Numbered from the stretch's first letter, positions 1-9,935 are shown. The stretch is 64,000 nucleotides of DNA from Iodidimonas nitroreducens (GCF_008579165.1 NZ_BKCN01000001.1); one strand, 5' to 3'. Translations and numbers: made by a program. Notes: generated by a model from the letters alone, not told the origin.

Positions 1-14
1 CGAAAACAGCACAG

Positions 15-32
15 GATGCGAGCCTTCGCATC
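15..32 (+). promoter_or_regulatory. Stem-loop in the rpmI leader
   Basis: A perfect 7-bp stem (GATGCGA / TCGCATC) closed by a 4-base loop lies about 20 bases before the rpmI start and just before its Shine-Dalgarno sequence. In several bacteria L20 represses its own operon by binding RNA structure in this leader. Whether this hairpin is such a site or the tail of a preceding infC terminator cannot be decided, because the upstream gene lies outside the window and no T-run follows. Confidence 0.4.
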
Positions 33-52
33 ACGTCTGAAAGGAGTGCAAA

Positions 53-253
53 ATGCCCAAGATGAAAACGAAGAGCGGCGCCAAAAAGCGCTTCAAACTC
101 ACCGCCAATGGCCATGTGAAAGCAGGCCAGGCCGGCAAGCGCCATGGGATGATCAAGCGCAGCAATAAGCAGATTCGCAATCTGCGCGGCACCGATACCT
201 TGTCGGATGCCGATGCAAAGATCGTCAAGAAATTCATGCCCTACGCTGGTTAA
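53..253 (+). CDS. rpmI: Large ribosomal subunit protein bL35
   Basis: This 66-residue basic protein is a structural component of the 50S subunit. It has the bL35 signature: the PKMKTKSGAKKRF start, the GKRH motif near residue 30 and a lysine/arginine-rich body. Length is the family norm. AAGGAGTG lies about 8 bases before the ATG. It is followed after 20 bases by rplT, the usual rpmI-rplT pair downstream of infC. Confidence 0.98.
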   Translation: MPKMKTKSGAKKRFKLTANGHVKAGQAGKRHGMIKRSNKQIRNLRGTDTLSDADAKIVKKFMPYAG

Positions 254-273
254 GCGGACGAAGGAGAAGCATT

Positions 274-639
274 ATGGCTCGTGTCAAACGCGGCGTTACC
301 ACCCACGCCCGCCACAAAAAAGTTATCGATCAGGCAGCCGGTTTTCGCGGCCGCCGCAAAAATACTTTCCGCACGGCAACGCAGGCTGTGGAAAAATCGC
401 TGCAATATGCCTATCGTGATCGCCGCACCAAAAAGCGCAATTTCCGCGCTTTGTGGATTCAGCGCATCAATGCGGGCGTGCGGGCCTATGGCCTCACCTA
501 TGGCCGCTTCATGCATGGCCTGAAGCTTGCCGGGATCGAGCTTGATCGCAAGGTTTTATCCGATCTTGCCATCCGCGAAGCCGATGCCTTTAAGGCTTTG
601 GTCGATCAGGCCGAGGCAGCCCTTAAAAAGGCAGCGTGA
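274..639 (+). CDS. rplT: Large ribosomal subunit protein bL20
   Basis: This 121-residue protein is the early 50S assembly protein bL20, which binds 23S rRNA and can regulate its own operon. The basic N-terminal extension (MARVKRGVTTHARHKKV) and the GFRGRRKNTFR segment are diagnostic, and the globular C-terminal half (RINAGVRAYGLTYGRFM) is complete. GAAGGAG precedes the ATG. It is co-transcribed with rpmI and ends just before a strong hairpin terminator that separates it from pheS. Confidence 0.98.
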   Translation: MARVKRGVTTHARHKKVIDQAAGFRGRRKNTFRTATQAVEKSLQYAYRDRRTKKRNFRALWIQRINAGVRAYGLTYGRFMHGLKLAGIELDRKVLSDLAIREADAFKALVDQAEAALKKAA

Positions 640-674
640 ACCGGTCTTAGGACCCGATCTTTTACGCCGTCATC

Positions 675-704
675 AAGGGGCTTCCCGGCCGGGAAGCCCC
701 TTTT
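675..704 (+). terminator. Rho-independent terminator after rplT
   Basis: A perfect palindrome with 14-base arms (675-702; core GGGGCTTCCC / GGGAAGCCCC) is followed by a short T-run. It sits in the 150-base gap between rplT and pheS, so it either ends the rpmI-rplT transcript or acts as an attenuator for pheST. No Phe-rich leader peptide is visible beside it. Confidence 0.8.
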
Positions 705-791
705 GCCGTTTGCGCCTTTATGGCGTATAAGCGGTCGCGGGTTCCTTCAGCGCGAAAAGCCCCCTTTATCAAGCATCAAGCGAGCATCCTT

Positions 792-1873
792 ATGAACGAG
801 CAGTTGGAAAGCAGCCTTTTGGCCGAGATCGAAAGCGCCGCATCAAGCGATGCCCTTGAGGCCGTGCGGGTGAAGGCTTTGGGGAAAAAAGGCCTCATAA
901 CCCTTGAGATGAAAAAGCTGGGCACCATGTCGCCCGATGATCGGCGGGCAGCGGGACCGGCGCTCAATCATCTGAAAAACAAGATTGCCGATGCCATCGC
1001 TCTGCGCAAAACCGCCCTTGAGGAGGCCGCCATCAATCAAAGGCTGGCCGCCGAGGGATGGGATATGACCCTGCCCATCAGCCCCCGGGCACAGGGGCGG
1101 ATTCATCCCATCACGCAGGTTCTTGATGAATTGTCGGAAGTCTTTGCCGATCTGGCTTTGCCGTCGCCGAAGGCCCGCATATCGAGGATGATTTCCATAA
1201 TTTTACGGCGCTCAATATCCCCGAGCATCACCCCGCCCGACAGATGCACGATACCTTTTACATGCGCCCTGATGACGCCGGTGTGCGCAAGGTGCTGCGA
1301 ACCCACACGAGCCCGGTGCAGATTCGCACGATGCTGGAGCAAAAACCGCCCATCCGCATCATCGCCCCGGGCCGCACCTTTCGCTCGGATTCTGATGCCA
1401 CCCACACCCCGATGTTTCATCAGGTGGAAGGCCTGGTGATCGACCGGGATATTCATATGGGCCATCTGAAGGGCTGCCTTGAAGCCTGGCTCAGTGCCTT
1501 TTTCGAGGTGGATCGCGTGATCATGCGCTTTCGCCCCAGCTATTTTCCCTTCACCGAACCTTCGGCGGAGGTGGATATCAATTGTGCCTGGCGCGATGGC
1601 GAATTGATTGTGGGCGAAGGGGATGATTGGCTCGAAGTTCTGGGCTGCGGCATGGTCAATGCCCGGGTGCTCAGCGCCTGCGGGCTTGATCCCACAGTGT
1701 ATCAGGGCTTTGCCTTTGGGGCAGGGCTTGATCGGCTGGCCATGCTGAAATATGGGATGACCGATCTTCGGCCCTTTTTCGAGGGCGATAGCCGCTGGCT
1801 CGATCATTATGGCTTCGCGCCGCTGGACGTGCCGACCCTTGCCGGTGGACTTTCAAAAGGGCTTGCAAAATGA
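792..1873 (+). CDS. pheS: Phenylalanyl-tRNA synthetase alpha subunit (one-base frameshift)
   Basis: PheS is the catalytic alpha chain of the (alpha-beta)2 enzyme that charges tRNA-Phe. Two reading frames together give a normal protein of about 360 residues. The first (792 to about 1153) holds the coiled-coil tRNA-binding arm and runs to HPITQVLDELSEVFADL. The second carries GFAVAEGPHIEDDF, the class II motif 2 region (GRTFRSDSDATHTPMFHQ) and motif 3 (FGAGLDRLAMLKYG). Adding one G to the GG at 1154-1155 joins them exactly. The gene is essential and followed directly by an intact pheT, so a sequencing error is much more likely than inactivation. The stop overlaps the pheT start (ATGA). ATG 792 is chosen because the MNEQLES start fits the family; an upstream in-frame start at 720 is not needed. 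Confidence 0.93.
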
Positions 1874-4260
1874 AATTTACTTATTCGTGGCTGAAGCAGC
1901 ATCTGGACACCGATGCCAGCCTGGAAACCATCGCCGACACCCTCACCCGCATCGGGCTGGAGGTTGAATCCATCGATGATCCCCGGGTGGCGCTGGCCCC
2001 TTTCAAAGTGGCCCATGTGATTTCGGCCGAACCCCATCCCGATGCTGACCGCCTGCGTGTGTGCAAGGTGGATACCGGTGCCGGGATCATTCAGGTGGTC
2101 TGTGGTGCGCCCAATGCCAAAGCCGGGATGAAAGGTGTTTTTGCGCCGCCGGGCTCTTATGTGCCGGGGATCGATCTGACCTTGAAGCCCACGAAAATCC
2201 GTGGCGTGGAAAGCGCGGGCATGCTGTGTTCGGAACGGGAAATGATGCTGTCCGATGAGCATGACGGGATCATCGAACTGGCCTCCGATGCCCCCATCGG
2301 TGCGTCTTTTGCGGAAATCGCCGGGCTCGATGATCCGGTGATCGAAATCGCCATCACCCCCAATCGCCCCGATGCTTTGGGGGTTGCAGGGATCGCCCGC
2401 GATCTGGCAGCGGCCGGTTTGGGGCGGGTGATCACCCCCGCCATCGACGTGATCGAGGGCGATTATCCCTGCCCCATCGCCATCGAGATCGATGCGGTGG
2501 AGGCCTGCCCGGTCTTTGCCGGGCGGCTGATCCGGGGCGTGCGCAATGGCCAAAGCCCGCAATGGCTGCAAAACAGGCTAAAGGCCATCGGCTTGCGGCC
2601 GATTTCGGTGCTTGTTGATATCACCAATTATATCACATTTGATCGCGCCCGGCCCCTTCATGTTTATGATGCGGCGAAAATCGGCGCGCCCGTGCGCGTT
2701 CGTTTGGCTCAACCCGGCGAAAACGTGGCAGCCCTTGATGGCCAAAGCTATGAAACGCAGGGCGGCGAGTGCCTCATCGCTGATGAGAATGGCCCCTTGG
2801 GCTTTGGCGGGGTGATCGGCGGATCGGCATCGGGCGTTTCGGATGAAACTGTTGATGTGCTGGTTGAAGCTGCATGGTTCGAGCCGGTTGGGATCGCCCG
2901 CACCGGGCGGTTGCATGGCCTTGAATCGGATGCCCGCTATCGCTTTGAACGCGGGGTTGATCCCACATCAGTGCGCTGGGGCCTTGATCTTGCGACCAGA
3001 ATGATCCTCGATCTGGCAGGCGGCAGCCCAAGCACGGTGGTGATGGCGGGTCATCCTCCCGCAGCCCATAAAGCCGTGTGCTTTGATCCCCAACGGGTGG
3101 CTTCTTTGGGGGGATTGGATGTGCCCAGAACGCGATCGCGCGAGATTTTGGACCGGCTTGGTTTTAGCTGGCGCGATGAAACGGATGGCGTGGTCATCGA
3201 TGTGCCGGAATGGCGCCCCGATATCGATGGCGAAGCCGATCTGGTGGAAGAAATTTTGCGCATCGAAGGCTATGACAAGGTCCCCTCCACAAGCCTGCCA
3301 CGCCTGGTCGATGTAGCGCGACCAACCCTCAATCTTGCGCAGACACGGGCGGGGGCGGTCAAGCGCCGTTTGGCCCATGAAGGGCTGTTTGAAGCGGTTA
3401 CATGGTCGTTCATGGAAAGCCGGATCGGGCGGATTTTTGGTGGGTCGGATCGGCTTTTGCTGGAAAATCCGATCTCGTCCGAGCTTGATATGATGCGCCC
3501 GTCCATTCTTCCTAATCTGATGCAGGCGGCAGCGAAAAACCGCGATCGCGGGGTTGAGCAGATCGCTTTGTTTGAGGTTGGCCCCGATTATCAGGGCTTG
3601 GAGCCAAAGGATCAGCGGCTGGTGGCCGCCAGCCTGCGGGCGGGCCAAAGCGGGCCGCGCCATTGGCGCACCAAGGCGGGCCCGGTGGATGCCTATGATG
3701 CCAAGGCCGATGCCCTGGCCGCTCTGGAAGCGGCGGGGGCCCCGGTGGATAATCTGCAGGTTTTTGGCGAGGCGCCGGATTGGTATCATCCCGGCCGTTC
3801 GGGCACCTTGCGTTTGGGGCCAAAGCGGATATTGGCGGCTTTTGGCGAGGTTCATCCCCGCATTCTTTTAGCGCTCGATCTGAAAGGCCCGATGGTGGGC
3901 ATGGAAGTGTTTCTGGATGAAATCCCGCAGCCCAAGGCCAAATCGGGCCGCGCCCGTCCGGCTTTGCAGCGCTCGAACCTGCCTGTTGTCTCCCGCGATT
4001 TCGCTTTCCTGCTCCCACGTGAAATGCCTGTGGCCAATCTTGTGCGGGCGGCGCGCACCGCCGATAAGGTCCATATCACCGGCATTGATGTTTTCGATAT
4101 TTATGAGGGCAAGGGGATCGAGCCCGATCAGAAATCGGTGGCCATCGCTGCCCGGTTGCAACCCCTTGAAAAAACCTTCACAGACGCGGATATTGAAATC
4201 ATCGCTGGCAAGATCATCATGGCCGTGGAAAAAGCAACCGGGGGCATCCTTCGTCGCTAA
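1870..4260 (+). CDS. pheT: Phenylalanyl-tRNA synthetase beta subunit
   Basis: This 796-residue protein is the non-catalytic but essential beta chain of PheRS. It supplies tRNA recognition and editing of misacylated Tyr-tRNA. The domain order is normal: N-terminal B1 (MKFTYSWLKQHLDTD), an OB-fold tRNA-binding domain at about 40-150, B3/B4 editing domain at about 210-390, B5 at about 400-475, a pseudo-catalytic core, and the FDX-ACB anticodon-binding domain at about 703-796 (SNLPVVSRDFAFLL). No frameshift is visible. Translation is coupled to pheS through a 4-base overlap. Confidence 0.97.
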   Translation: MKFTYSWLKQHLDTDASLETIADTLTRIGLEVESIDDPRVALAPFKVAHVISAEPHPDADRLRVCKVDTGAGIIQVVCGAPNAKAGMKGVFAPPGSYVPGIDLTLKPTKIRGVESAGMLCSEREMMLSDEHDGIIELASDAPIGASFAEIAGLDDPVIEIAITPNRPDALGVAGIARDLAAAGLGRVITPAIDVIEGDYPCPIAIEIDAVEACPVFAGRLIRGVRNGQSPQWLQNRLKAIGLRPISVLVDITNYITFDRARPLHVYDAAKIGAPVRVRLAQPGENVAALDGQSYETQGGECLIADENGPLGFGGVIGGSASGVSDETVDVLVEAAWFEPVGIARTGRLHGLESDARYRFERGVDPTSVRWGLDLATRMILDLAGGSPSTVVMAGHPPAAHKAVCFDPQRVASLGGLDVPRTRSREILDRLGFSWRDETDGVVIDVPEWRPDIDGEADLVEEILRIEGYDKVPSTSLPRLVDVARPTLNLAQTRAGAVKRRLAHEGLFEAVTWSFMESRIGRIFGGSDRLLLENPISSELDMMRPSILPNLMQAAAKNRDRGVEQIALFEVGPDYQGLEPKDQRLVAASLRAGQSGPRHWRTKAGPVDAYDAKADALAALEAAGAPVDNLQVFGEAPDWYHPGRSGTLRLGPKRILAAFGEVHPRILLALDLKGPMVGMEVFLDEIPQPKAKSGRARPALQRSNLPVVSRDFAFLLPREMPVANLVRAARTADKVHITGIDVFDIYEGKGIEPDQKSVAIAARLQPLEKTFTDADIEIIAGKIIMAVEKATGGILRR

Positions 4261-4294
4261 GAAAGTCCTAACTATTTTCCATGATGATAGTGGG

Positions 4295-4300
4295 TATAAT
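4295..4300 (+). promoter_or_regulatory. Possible -10 box upstream of the methyltransferase gene
   Basis: A consensus TATAAT lies in the 156-base gap between pheT and the methyltransferase gene, about 115 bases before its ATG. No good -35 hexamer is present at the usual spacing, so this is only a candidate. The rest of the gap shows no other recognisable structure. Confidence 0.25.
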
Positions 4301-4416
4301 GCTGTCACGCCCAAGGACAGGCAGATGTAGCAATCAGAACGGGAAAGCGGCAGGTTCTTATTCAAAATGGCGACAGCCGGGCAAAACAAGGCGGTACGAT
4401 CCGTGCCGTTCAAAAT

Positions 4417-5403
4417 ATGGCTGAAAGTTGGTGGGAAGGTTATGATCCTGTCGAGTTCGCAAACTATCTGGATAAAAAGCGCGCCGCTGCTGCCCCGTCG
4501 CCACCCGCGCCTGCGGCAGAAGCCGAGCCCAAATCCCCCCCCCGGGACGCGCCATCCGATGTCACTCCCGATGATCTGGAGCTTCCCTTTGATCCCTGGG
4601 ATGCCAATCGGGTCGAGATAGCCCAATATATCTGGGGCGAAGGCTATTGCGGGCCGGGTGGCCCCGAACATATCATTTCCATGTGCAAGCTTTTGGCGCT
4701 TTCGCCGGAAATGAGCCTGCTTGAAATCGGGGCCAATCTGGGCGGTCCGGCGCGCACGCTGGCCGATAAATATGGCACCTGGGTCACGGGCTATGAAACA
4801 TCCGAGCGGCTGGTGAAGCTGGCCAATGAAAAATCACTGATGGCGGGTCTCGCCAAAAAAGCCGATGTCAGACATTATTCAACTGGTTCCACGGAAGGGT
4901 TCGGCCGCCATTTCGATCGGGCTTTGGCCAAGGAAAGCCTGTTTACCATCGAAAACAAAGCCAATATTCTGGGTCTTGTGGAAGAACATCTCAAACCATC
5001 GGGCCTGTTTTTGATCACCGATTTCGTGCTGGGGTCCGATCAGGTCTCGGGCAAGGAAAGCTTCCGCACCTGGCGCGACAAAGAATCGGAAAAACGCCGC
5101 CCCTATATGGTGACAGCGCAGGAACTGGCAGGGCTGGTGAAAAAGGCGCGGTTCAATGTGCGGGTGAATGAAGATGTATCGGCCACCTATATCGATCTGA
5201 TCAATCGGGCATGGGCAGGTGCCGATAAGGTGGCGGCGCAATTAGCCCGAAAAGAAGATAGCGAAGATCTGTTGAAGGCGCTTTTGAAGGAAGCCGAATT
5301 CTGGTCGAACCGCGCCCGGATGCTGGAAAGCGGCGATCTGCGGCTGTGGCGCATTCTGGCCAGCAAGCGATCTGAAAAGCCATCGATGCTATCGGATTGG
5401 TGA
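4417..5403 (+). CDS. SAM-dependent methyltransferase, class I fold
   Basis: This 328-residue cytoplasmic protein has a class I SAM-binding core. Motif I is LLEIGANLGGPA at about 101-112, followed by an acidic post-I position (TGYETSERLVKLAN) and a C-terminal region (HLKPSGLFLITDFVL) like small-molecule or phospholipid methyltransferases. The first 60 residues are an Ala/Pro-rich, probably disordered extension with the conserved-looking MAESWWEGYDPVEFANYLD start. The substrate cannot be told from sequence. It stands alone between pheT and lepA; no clear Shine-Dalgarno precedes the ATG. Confidence 0.75.
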   Translation: MAESWWEGYDPVEFANYLDKKRAAAAPSPPAPAAEAEPKSPPRDAPSDVTPDDLELPFDPWDANRVEIAQYIWGEGYCGPGGPEHIISMCKLLALSPEMSLLEIGANLGGPARTLADKYGTWVTGYETSERLVKLANEKSLMAGLAKKADVRHYSTGSTEGFGRHFDRALAKESLFTIENKANILGLVEEHLKPSGLFLITDFVLGSDQVSGKESFRTWRDKESEKRRPYMVTAQELAGLVKKARFNVRVNEDVSATYIDLINRAWAGADKVAAQLARKEDSEDLLKALLKEAEFWSNRARMLESGDLRLWRILASKRSEKPSMLSDW

Positions 5404-5475
5404 CATCGCACAAATCGTCTCCCTGATGATGATCGCACCTTGGCGCGGCAGGCGATGGGCGCTATATCACGCTTC

Positions 5476-7278
5476 ATGACAAAACTTCAAAATATCCGAA
5501 ATTTCGCCATCATCGCCCATATCGATCATGGAAAATCCACCCTTGCTGATCGCTTGATTCAGGAATGCGGGGGATTGACGAGCCGCGAAATGAAAGAACA
5601 GGTGCTCGATTCCATGGATATCGAGCGCGAACGTGGGATCACCATCAAGGCGCAGACCGTGCGTTTGGAATATCGCGCCCGGGATGGCGAAACCTATATC
5701 CTCAATCTGATGGATACGCCCGGCCATGTGGATTTCGCTTATGAAGTCTCGCGCTCCTTGAAAGCCTGCGAAGGATCGCTTCTGGTGGTGGATGCAAGCC
5801 AGGGCGTGGAAGCGCAAACTCTGGCCAATGTTTATCAGGCCATCGAGGTGGATCATGAAGTGGTCCCGGTTTTGAACAAGATCGATCTGCCTGCGGCTGA
5901 GCCCGAACGGGTGCGCAGCCAGATCGAGGATGTGATCGGCATCGATGCCTCGGAGGCGATTTCCGTTTCCGCAAAAACCGGTGAGGGGGTGGTGGATGTA
6001 CTGGAAGCGCTGGTGCATCGCCTGCCCGCCCCCAAAGGGGATATAGCAAAGCCCCTGAAAGCGCTTTTGGTGGATAGCTGGTATGATCCCTATCTTGGGG
6101 TTGTGGTGCTGGTCCGGGTCATCGATGGCCAGATGAAAAAAGGCATGATGATGCAGATGATGGCCACCGGGGCCGAGCATCCGGTGGATCGCGTGGGGAT
6201 TTTCAGCCCAAAGAAAACTCCGGTGGAAAGCTTAGGCCCGGGCGAGATCGGCTTTATCACGGCCGGCATCAAGGAAGTGGCCGATACCAATGTGGGCGAC
6301 ACCATAACGGAAGCGAAACGGCCGTGCGAAAAGGCACTCCCCGGCTTTAAGCCATCACAATCTGTGGTTTTTTGCGGGCTTTTTCCTGCCGATGCTGCCG
6401 ATTTCGAGCATCTGCGCGAGAGCCTTCATAAATTGCGCTTGAATGATGCCAGCTTTGAATTCGAGGCGGAAAGCTCGGCCGCTTTGGGCTTTGGTTTTCG
6501 CTGCGGATTTCTGGGGATGCTGCATCTGGAAATCATTCAGGAACGGCTTTATCGCGAATTCAATCTCGATCTCATCACCACCAGCCCCTCGGTGGTTTAC
6601 AAGATCCATAAAACCGATGGCAGCCTGATCGAATTGCATAATCCCGCCGATATGCCCGAGGCCGTCCGAGTCGATCATATCGAGGAACCCTGGATTGAAG
6701 CCACCATCATGCTTCCTGATGAGCATTTAGGGGCGGTTTTGAAATTATGTGAAGATCGCCGGGGCATCCAGAAACAGCTCACCTATGCCGGGGCTCGCGC
6801 CATGCTGATCTATGAATTGCCCCTTAATGAAGTGGTTTATGATTTCTATGATCGGCTGAAATCCGTGAGCCGTGGCTATGCCAGCTTTGATTATCATATG
6901 AAGGAATATCGCCGCAGCGATCTGGTGAAGCTGTCGATTCTTGTTAATGCCGAGCCGGTGGATGCACTCGCTATGCTGGTCCATCGCAGTCAGGCGGAAA
7001 GCCGGGGGCGGGGCCTGTGCGAACGGTTGAAGGATCTGATCCCCCGGCAGATGTTCAAGATTCCCATTCAGGCGGCCATTGGCGGCAAGGTGGTGGCGCG
7101 GGAAACCATTTCCGCCCTGCGCAAGGATGTTACGGCGAAATGTTATGGGGGCGATGTTTCGCGCAAGCGCAAGTTGCTGGAAAAACAAAAGGCCGGAAAA
7201 AAGCGCATGCGCACCTATGGCAAGGTGGAAATCCCCCACGATGCCTTTATTGCCGCTCTCAAGATGGGCGATTCCTGA
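5476..7278 (+). CDS. lepA: Elongation factor 4 (LepA), ribosome back-translocase GTPase
   Basis: This 600-residue translational GTPase acts on stalled or mis-translocated ribosomes. G1 is AHIDHGKSTLADRL, the switch regions include MDIERERGITIKAQTV, G3 is DTPGHVDF and G4 is NKIDLP. EF-G-like domains and the LepA-specific C-terminal domain (GKKRMRTYGKVEIPHDAF) are present. The start at 5476 (MTKLQNIRNFAIIAHID) matches the family. An upstream in-frame start at 5440 would add a 12-residue tail without homology. Confidence 0.97.
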   Translation: MTKLQNIRNFAIIAHIDHGKSTLADRLIQECGGLTSREMKEQVLDSMDIERERGITIKAQTVRLEYRARDGETYILNLMDTPGHVDFAYEVSRSLKACEGSLLVVDASQGVEAQTLANVYQAIEVDHEVVPVLNKIDLPAAEPERVRSQIEDVIGIDASEAISVSAKTGEGVVDVLEALVHRLPAPKGDIAKPLKALLVDSWYDPYLGVVVLVRVIDGQMKKGMMMQMMATGAEHPVDRVGIFSPKKTPVESLGPGEIGFITAGIKEVADTNVGDTITEAKRPCEKALPGFKPSQSVVFCGLFPADAADFEHLRESLHKLRLNDASFEFEAESSAALGFGFRCGFLGMLHLEIIQERLYREFNLDLITTSPSVVYKIHKTDGSLIELHNPADMPEAVRVDHIEEPWIEATIMLPDEHLGAVLKLCEDRRGIQKQLTYAGARAMLIYELPLNEVVYDFYDRLKSVSRGYASFDYHMKEYRRSDLVKLSILVNAEPVDALAMLVHRSQAESRGRGLCERLKDLIPRQMFKIPIQAAIGGKVVARETISALRKDVTAKCYGGDVSRKRKLLEKQKAGKKRMRTYGKVEIPHDAFIAALKMGDS

Positions 7279-7438
7279 TCCTGGCCGTTTTTCCCAGTCT
7301 TTATGCTCAAAGCTGATTTCGATTGTTTAGTGTTCTTTAATATCAATTTGGCATTCTTTGGGCAGAATTGATGGACACGGCAGGCATGCGCCCACCAAGG
7401 GTCGTGTTTGCGGGATAATGGCAATTGGGGTCAACTGA

Positions 7439-9670
7439 ATGTTTTCTGGGTTGAAGTGGAATCGGGAGCAGATATCTGCTTCTCTCACAAAAATACTGAC
7501 TATCCGTAATTCCTTGCTGGCAATCGTTGGTCTTTTGGTCATCATCTTGGTTTTCGATGGCGTCATGACCGCCATGGATGCCATGAAAAATCAGCGGGAA
7601 GCATCGCTTCAGGTGGATGTAGGGGAAACCGTTGATCAGATCACCACAGCCAAGCTGGCTTTGGCGGTCGAGCGGGGGGCATCGGGCACGGCCCTTGCCT
7701 TTGAAAGCGTCCCGGATCGCCGTTTTCGCGAGATGATCACCGAAGAACGGGCCCGCTTTGATCAGGCTTATGGCATTTTCCGCCAAAAACTCCAGGATTT
7801 GCCAGCCTATGAAGGCAAGGATGCCCAGATATCGGCAATGCAGGATGCCTATTCAGCCTATATGGCTGTTCGCCCCGCTGCGGATGCGGCCATGGCACAG
7901 ATCGCGCAATCCCGCGAAAGCCGCATCGATCGCACCGTGGGCAACGCCATCACTGATCTGATTGATCGGTTGCGCGATGTCCGGCTTTCGGTCACCTATA
8001 GTTTTCCCCCCAGCGAGCCTGCGGTTCAGGCCAGCGGGCAGCTGAAATATCTGCTCTGGCGGATGCAGGAATATGCCTCGCGCGATTGGGCAACCATTGG
8101 CGAATCCATGGCTTCGGGCCAGCCCTTGTCCAGCCTGATGCTACAGATCGTCACCGGCTATACCGGGCAGGTGGAAGCGGCCTGGCAGGATATCCAAAGC
8201 CTTGTCGATAGCTCTCTCGTCTCAAATACGCTGGAATCGCGTCTTGATGATGTGCGCGATGCGTTTTTCGATCAATTCGCCATGGATCGCGATGAGGTTT
8301 ATGCCGCTGCGGAATTGGGCGAACCTGTTCCCTTTACGGCACTTTTGTGGATTGAAAAAGCGACCAATGCCGTGGCGCCGGTGCAAACTTTGGCTCAGGA
8401 AGCCGGCAAGCTTGCCCAGACAGAACTCGAAGAAAATGAATCCCAGGCCTCAGCAGAATTCTGGAACTCTATGTTCTTGCTGTTCTTCACTTTGGGTCTT
8501 GGTGTTGTTTCCTTCTGGCTGGTGGTCCAGCGTGTGGTGGGGCCGATCGTGGGTCTGTCGCGGATCATGAAAACGCTGTCTACCGGCAATCTGGATGTGG
8601 ATGTGCGCGGCACGGAACGTAATGACGAAGTTGGCGAAATGGCTAAAAGCGTGCAGGTGTTCAAGGACAATGCCATCGACAAGATCCGCTTGGAAAAAGA
8701 GCAGCATGAAGCCGAAGAGCGTCAGCGCATCAAAAATGAAGAAGCCGAGCGGGTGGCCCGTGAACGCGAAGAAAAGCAGCGTAAGCGGGAACTGGAACTG
8801 GAAGAAGAACAAAGAAAAGCGCGTCAGGCTGAGATGCTGGAACTGGCCGATAGCTTTGAAGCTTCAGTGATGAAGCTGGTGGATAATCTGAGCCAGGCAG
8901 CAGGTGAGATGGAAGGCGCCGCACTGGGCCTGACGGAAACCGCAGAGGACAATGCCGGCCGTGCCAAGGTGGTCTCAACCACCGCGGACCATGCCACGAA
9001 TAGCCTGCAGATGGTGGCCAGTGCCGCCGAGCAGCTTTCGGCAAGTGTTCGTGAAATCGCTTCGCAAACCAACCAATCCAGCACATCGGCGCGGGATGCC
9101 GTGCAGCGCACCGAACGGGCCTCGGGCGATATTCGCGAACTCGTCGATGCCGCTCAGCGCATCGGGGATGTGGTCAATCTGATCAATGATATTGCCGATC
9201 AAACCAATTTGCTGGCGCTGAATGCGACCATCGAAGCCGCCCGTGCCGGGGAAGCCGGTAAAGGCTTTGCGGTGGTGGCGAGCGAAGTGAAATCCCTTGC
9301 CACCCAAACGGCCAAAGCCACCAATGACATTTCGGAACAGATCTCGGGCATGCAGGATGCCACCAAGAAAACCGTCGATGCTATCGAGGCGATTCGCCTG
9401 ATCATTTCGGAGATCGATACAACGGCGGTGTCGATTGCCTCGGCTGTTGAGGAGCAGGATGCCTCAACCCAGGAAATTGCCCGCAATGTGGCCGAGGTTT
9501 CCGCTGGGGCGCAGGATATTTCCCGCGATATGGCCAGTCTGAATGAGGGGGCGGCCAGCAACGGGGCGGCCGCCAATCAGGTTCTGGGCTCGGCCAAATC
9601 CTTGAGCCGCGAATCCGGCGAATTGCGCAGCCAGGTGGAACGGTTCCTCGAATCCATCCGCGCGAGCTGA
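7439..9670 (+). CDS. Methyl-accepting chemotaxis protein with large periplasmic sensor domain
   Basis: This 743-residue transmembrane chemoreceptor has TM1 at about 22-42, a helical periplasmic domain of nearly 300 residues rich in Gln/Asp/Glu, and TM2 at about 340-362 (MFLLFFTLGLGVVSFWLVV). HAMP follows at about 363-415, then a very charged Glu/Arg/Lys coiled-coil linker (about 415-470), then the cytoplasmic signalling domain with its hairpin tip (DQTNLLALNATIEAARAGE) near residue 590-610. The ligand is unknown; no Cache fold is obvious, and the periplasmic part resembles helical NIT-type sensors. No che genes lie nearby and no CheR-tethering pentapeptide is seen at the C terminus (LESIRAS). 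Confidence 0.93.
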   Translation: MFSGLKWNREQISASLTKILTIRNSLLAIVGLLVIILVFDGVMTAMDAMKNQREASLQVDVGETVDQITTAKLALAVERGASGTALAFESVPDRRFREMITEERARFDQAYGIFRQKLQDLPAYEGKDAQISAMQDAYSAYMAVRPAADAAMAQIAQSRESRIDRTVGNAITDLIDRLRDVRLSVTYSFPPSEPAVQASGQLKYLLWRMQEYASRDWATIGESMASGQPLSSLMLQIVTGYTGQVEAAWQDIQSLVDSSLVSNTLESRLDDVRDAFFDQFAMDRDEVYAAAELGEPVPFTALLWIEKATNAVAPVQTLAQEAGKLAQTELEENESQASAEFWNSMFLLFFTLGLGVVSFWLVVQRVVGPIVGLSRIMKTLSTGNLDVDVRGTERNDEVGEMAKSVQVFKDNAIDKIRLEKEQHEAEERQRIKNEEAERVAREREEKQRKRELELEEEQRKARQAEMLELADSFEASVMKLVDNLSQAAGEMEGAALGLTETAEDNAGRAKVVSTTADHATNSLQMVASAAEQLSASVREIASQTNQSSTSARDAVQRTERASGDIRELVDAAQRIGDVVNLINDIADQTNLLALNATIEAARAGEAGKGFAVVASEVKSLATQTAKATNDISEQISGMQDATKKTVDAIEAIRLIISEIDTTAVSIASAVEEQDASTQEIARNVAEVSAGAQDISRDMASLNEGAASNGAAANQVLGSAKSLSRESGELRSQVERFLESIRAS

Positions 9671-9675
9671 TCATA

Positions 9676-9723
9676 GAATTGAGGCGTGGGGGCAGCCATT
9701 CCCCACGGCCCCGCCCTCAATTC
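9676..9723 (+). terminator. Nested stem-loop after the chemoreceptor gene
   Basis: An inner hairpin (CGTGGGG / CCCCACG, 9685-9707) is enclosed by an outer pair (GAATTGAGG / CCTCAATTC, 9676-9723) directly after the stop codon. There is no T-run, so termination is likely but not proven. The rest of the 265-base gap up to 9935 shows nothing else recognisable. Confidence 0.45.
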
Positions 9724-9935
9724 AATATGACCCAATATCCACCAGACCCCAGATTAGCCCCGGATGGCGGGAAAAGGCGTGGCCGGGATCGTCAGCAGAC
9801 CGGGATATTTAAGCATTCCGAAATGATTTTCATGCGAACCTAAGGTGGTGAGCATGATTATTTGCGGGATCATATATTTTTGTGGCAATTTTGGCCGTTG
9901 GCTATCGGCATCCAATGAACGGGGTTCGGCCCGGC

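Noticed and set aside
720..791. Upstream in-frame extension of pheS by 24 residues
   Set aside because: The extension has no similarity to PheS N termini, and ATG 792 gives the normal start.
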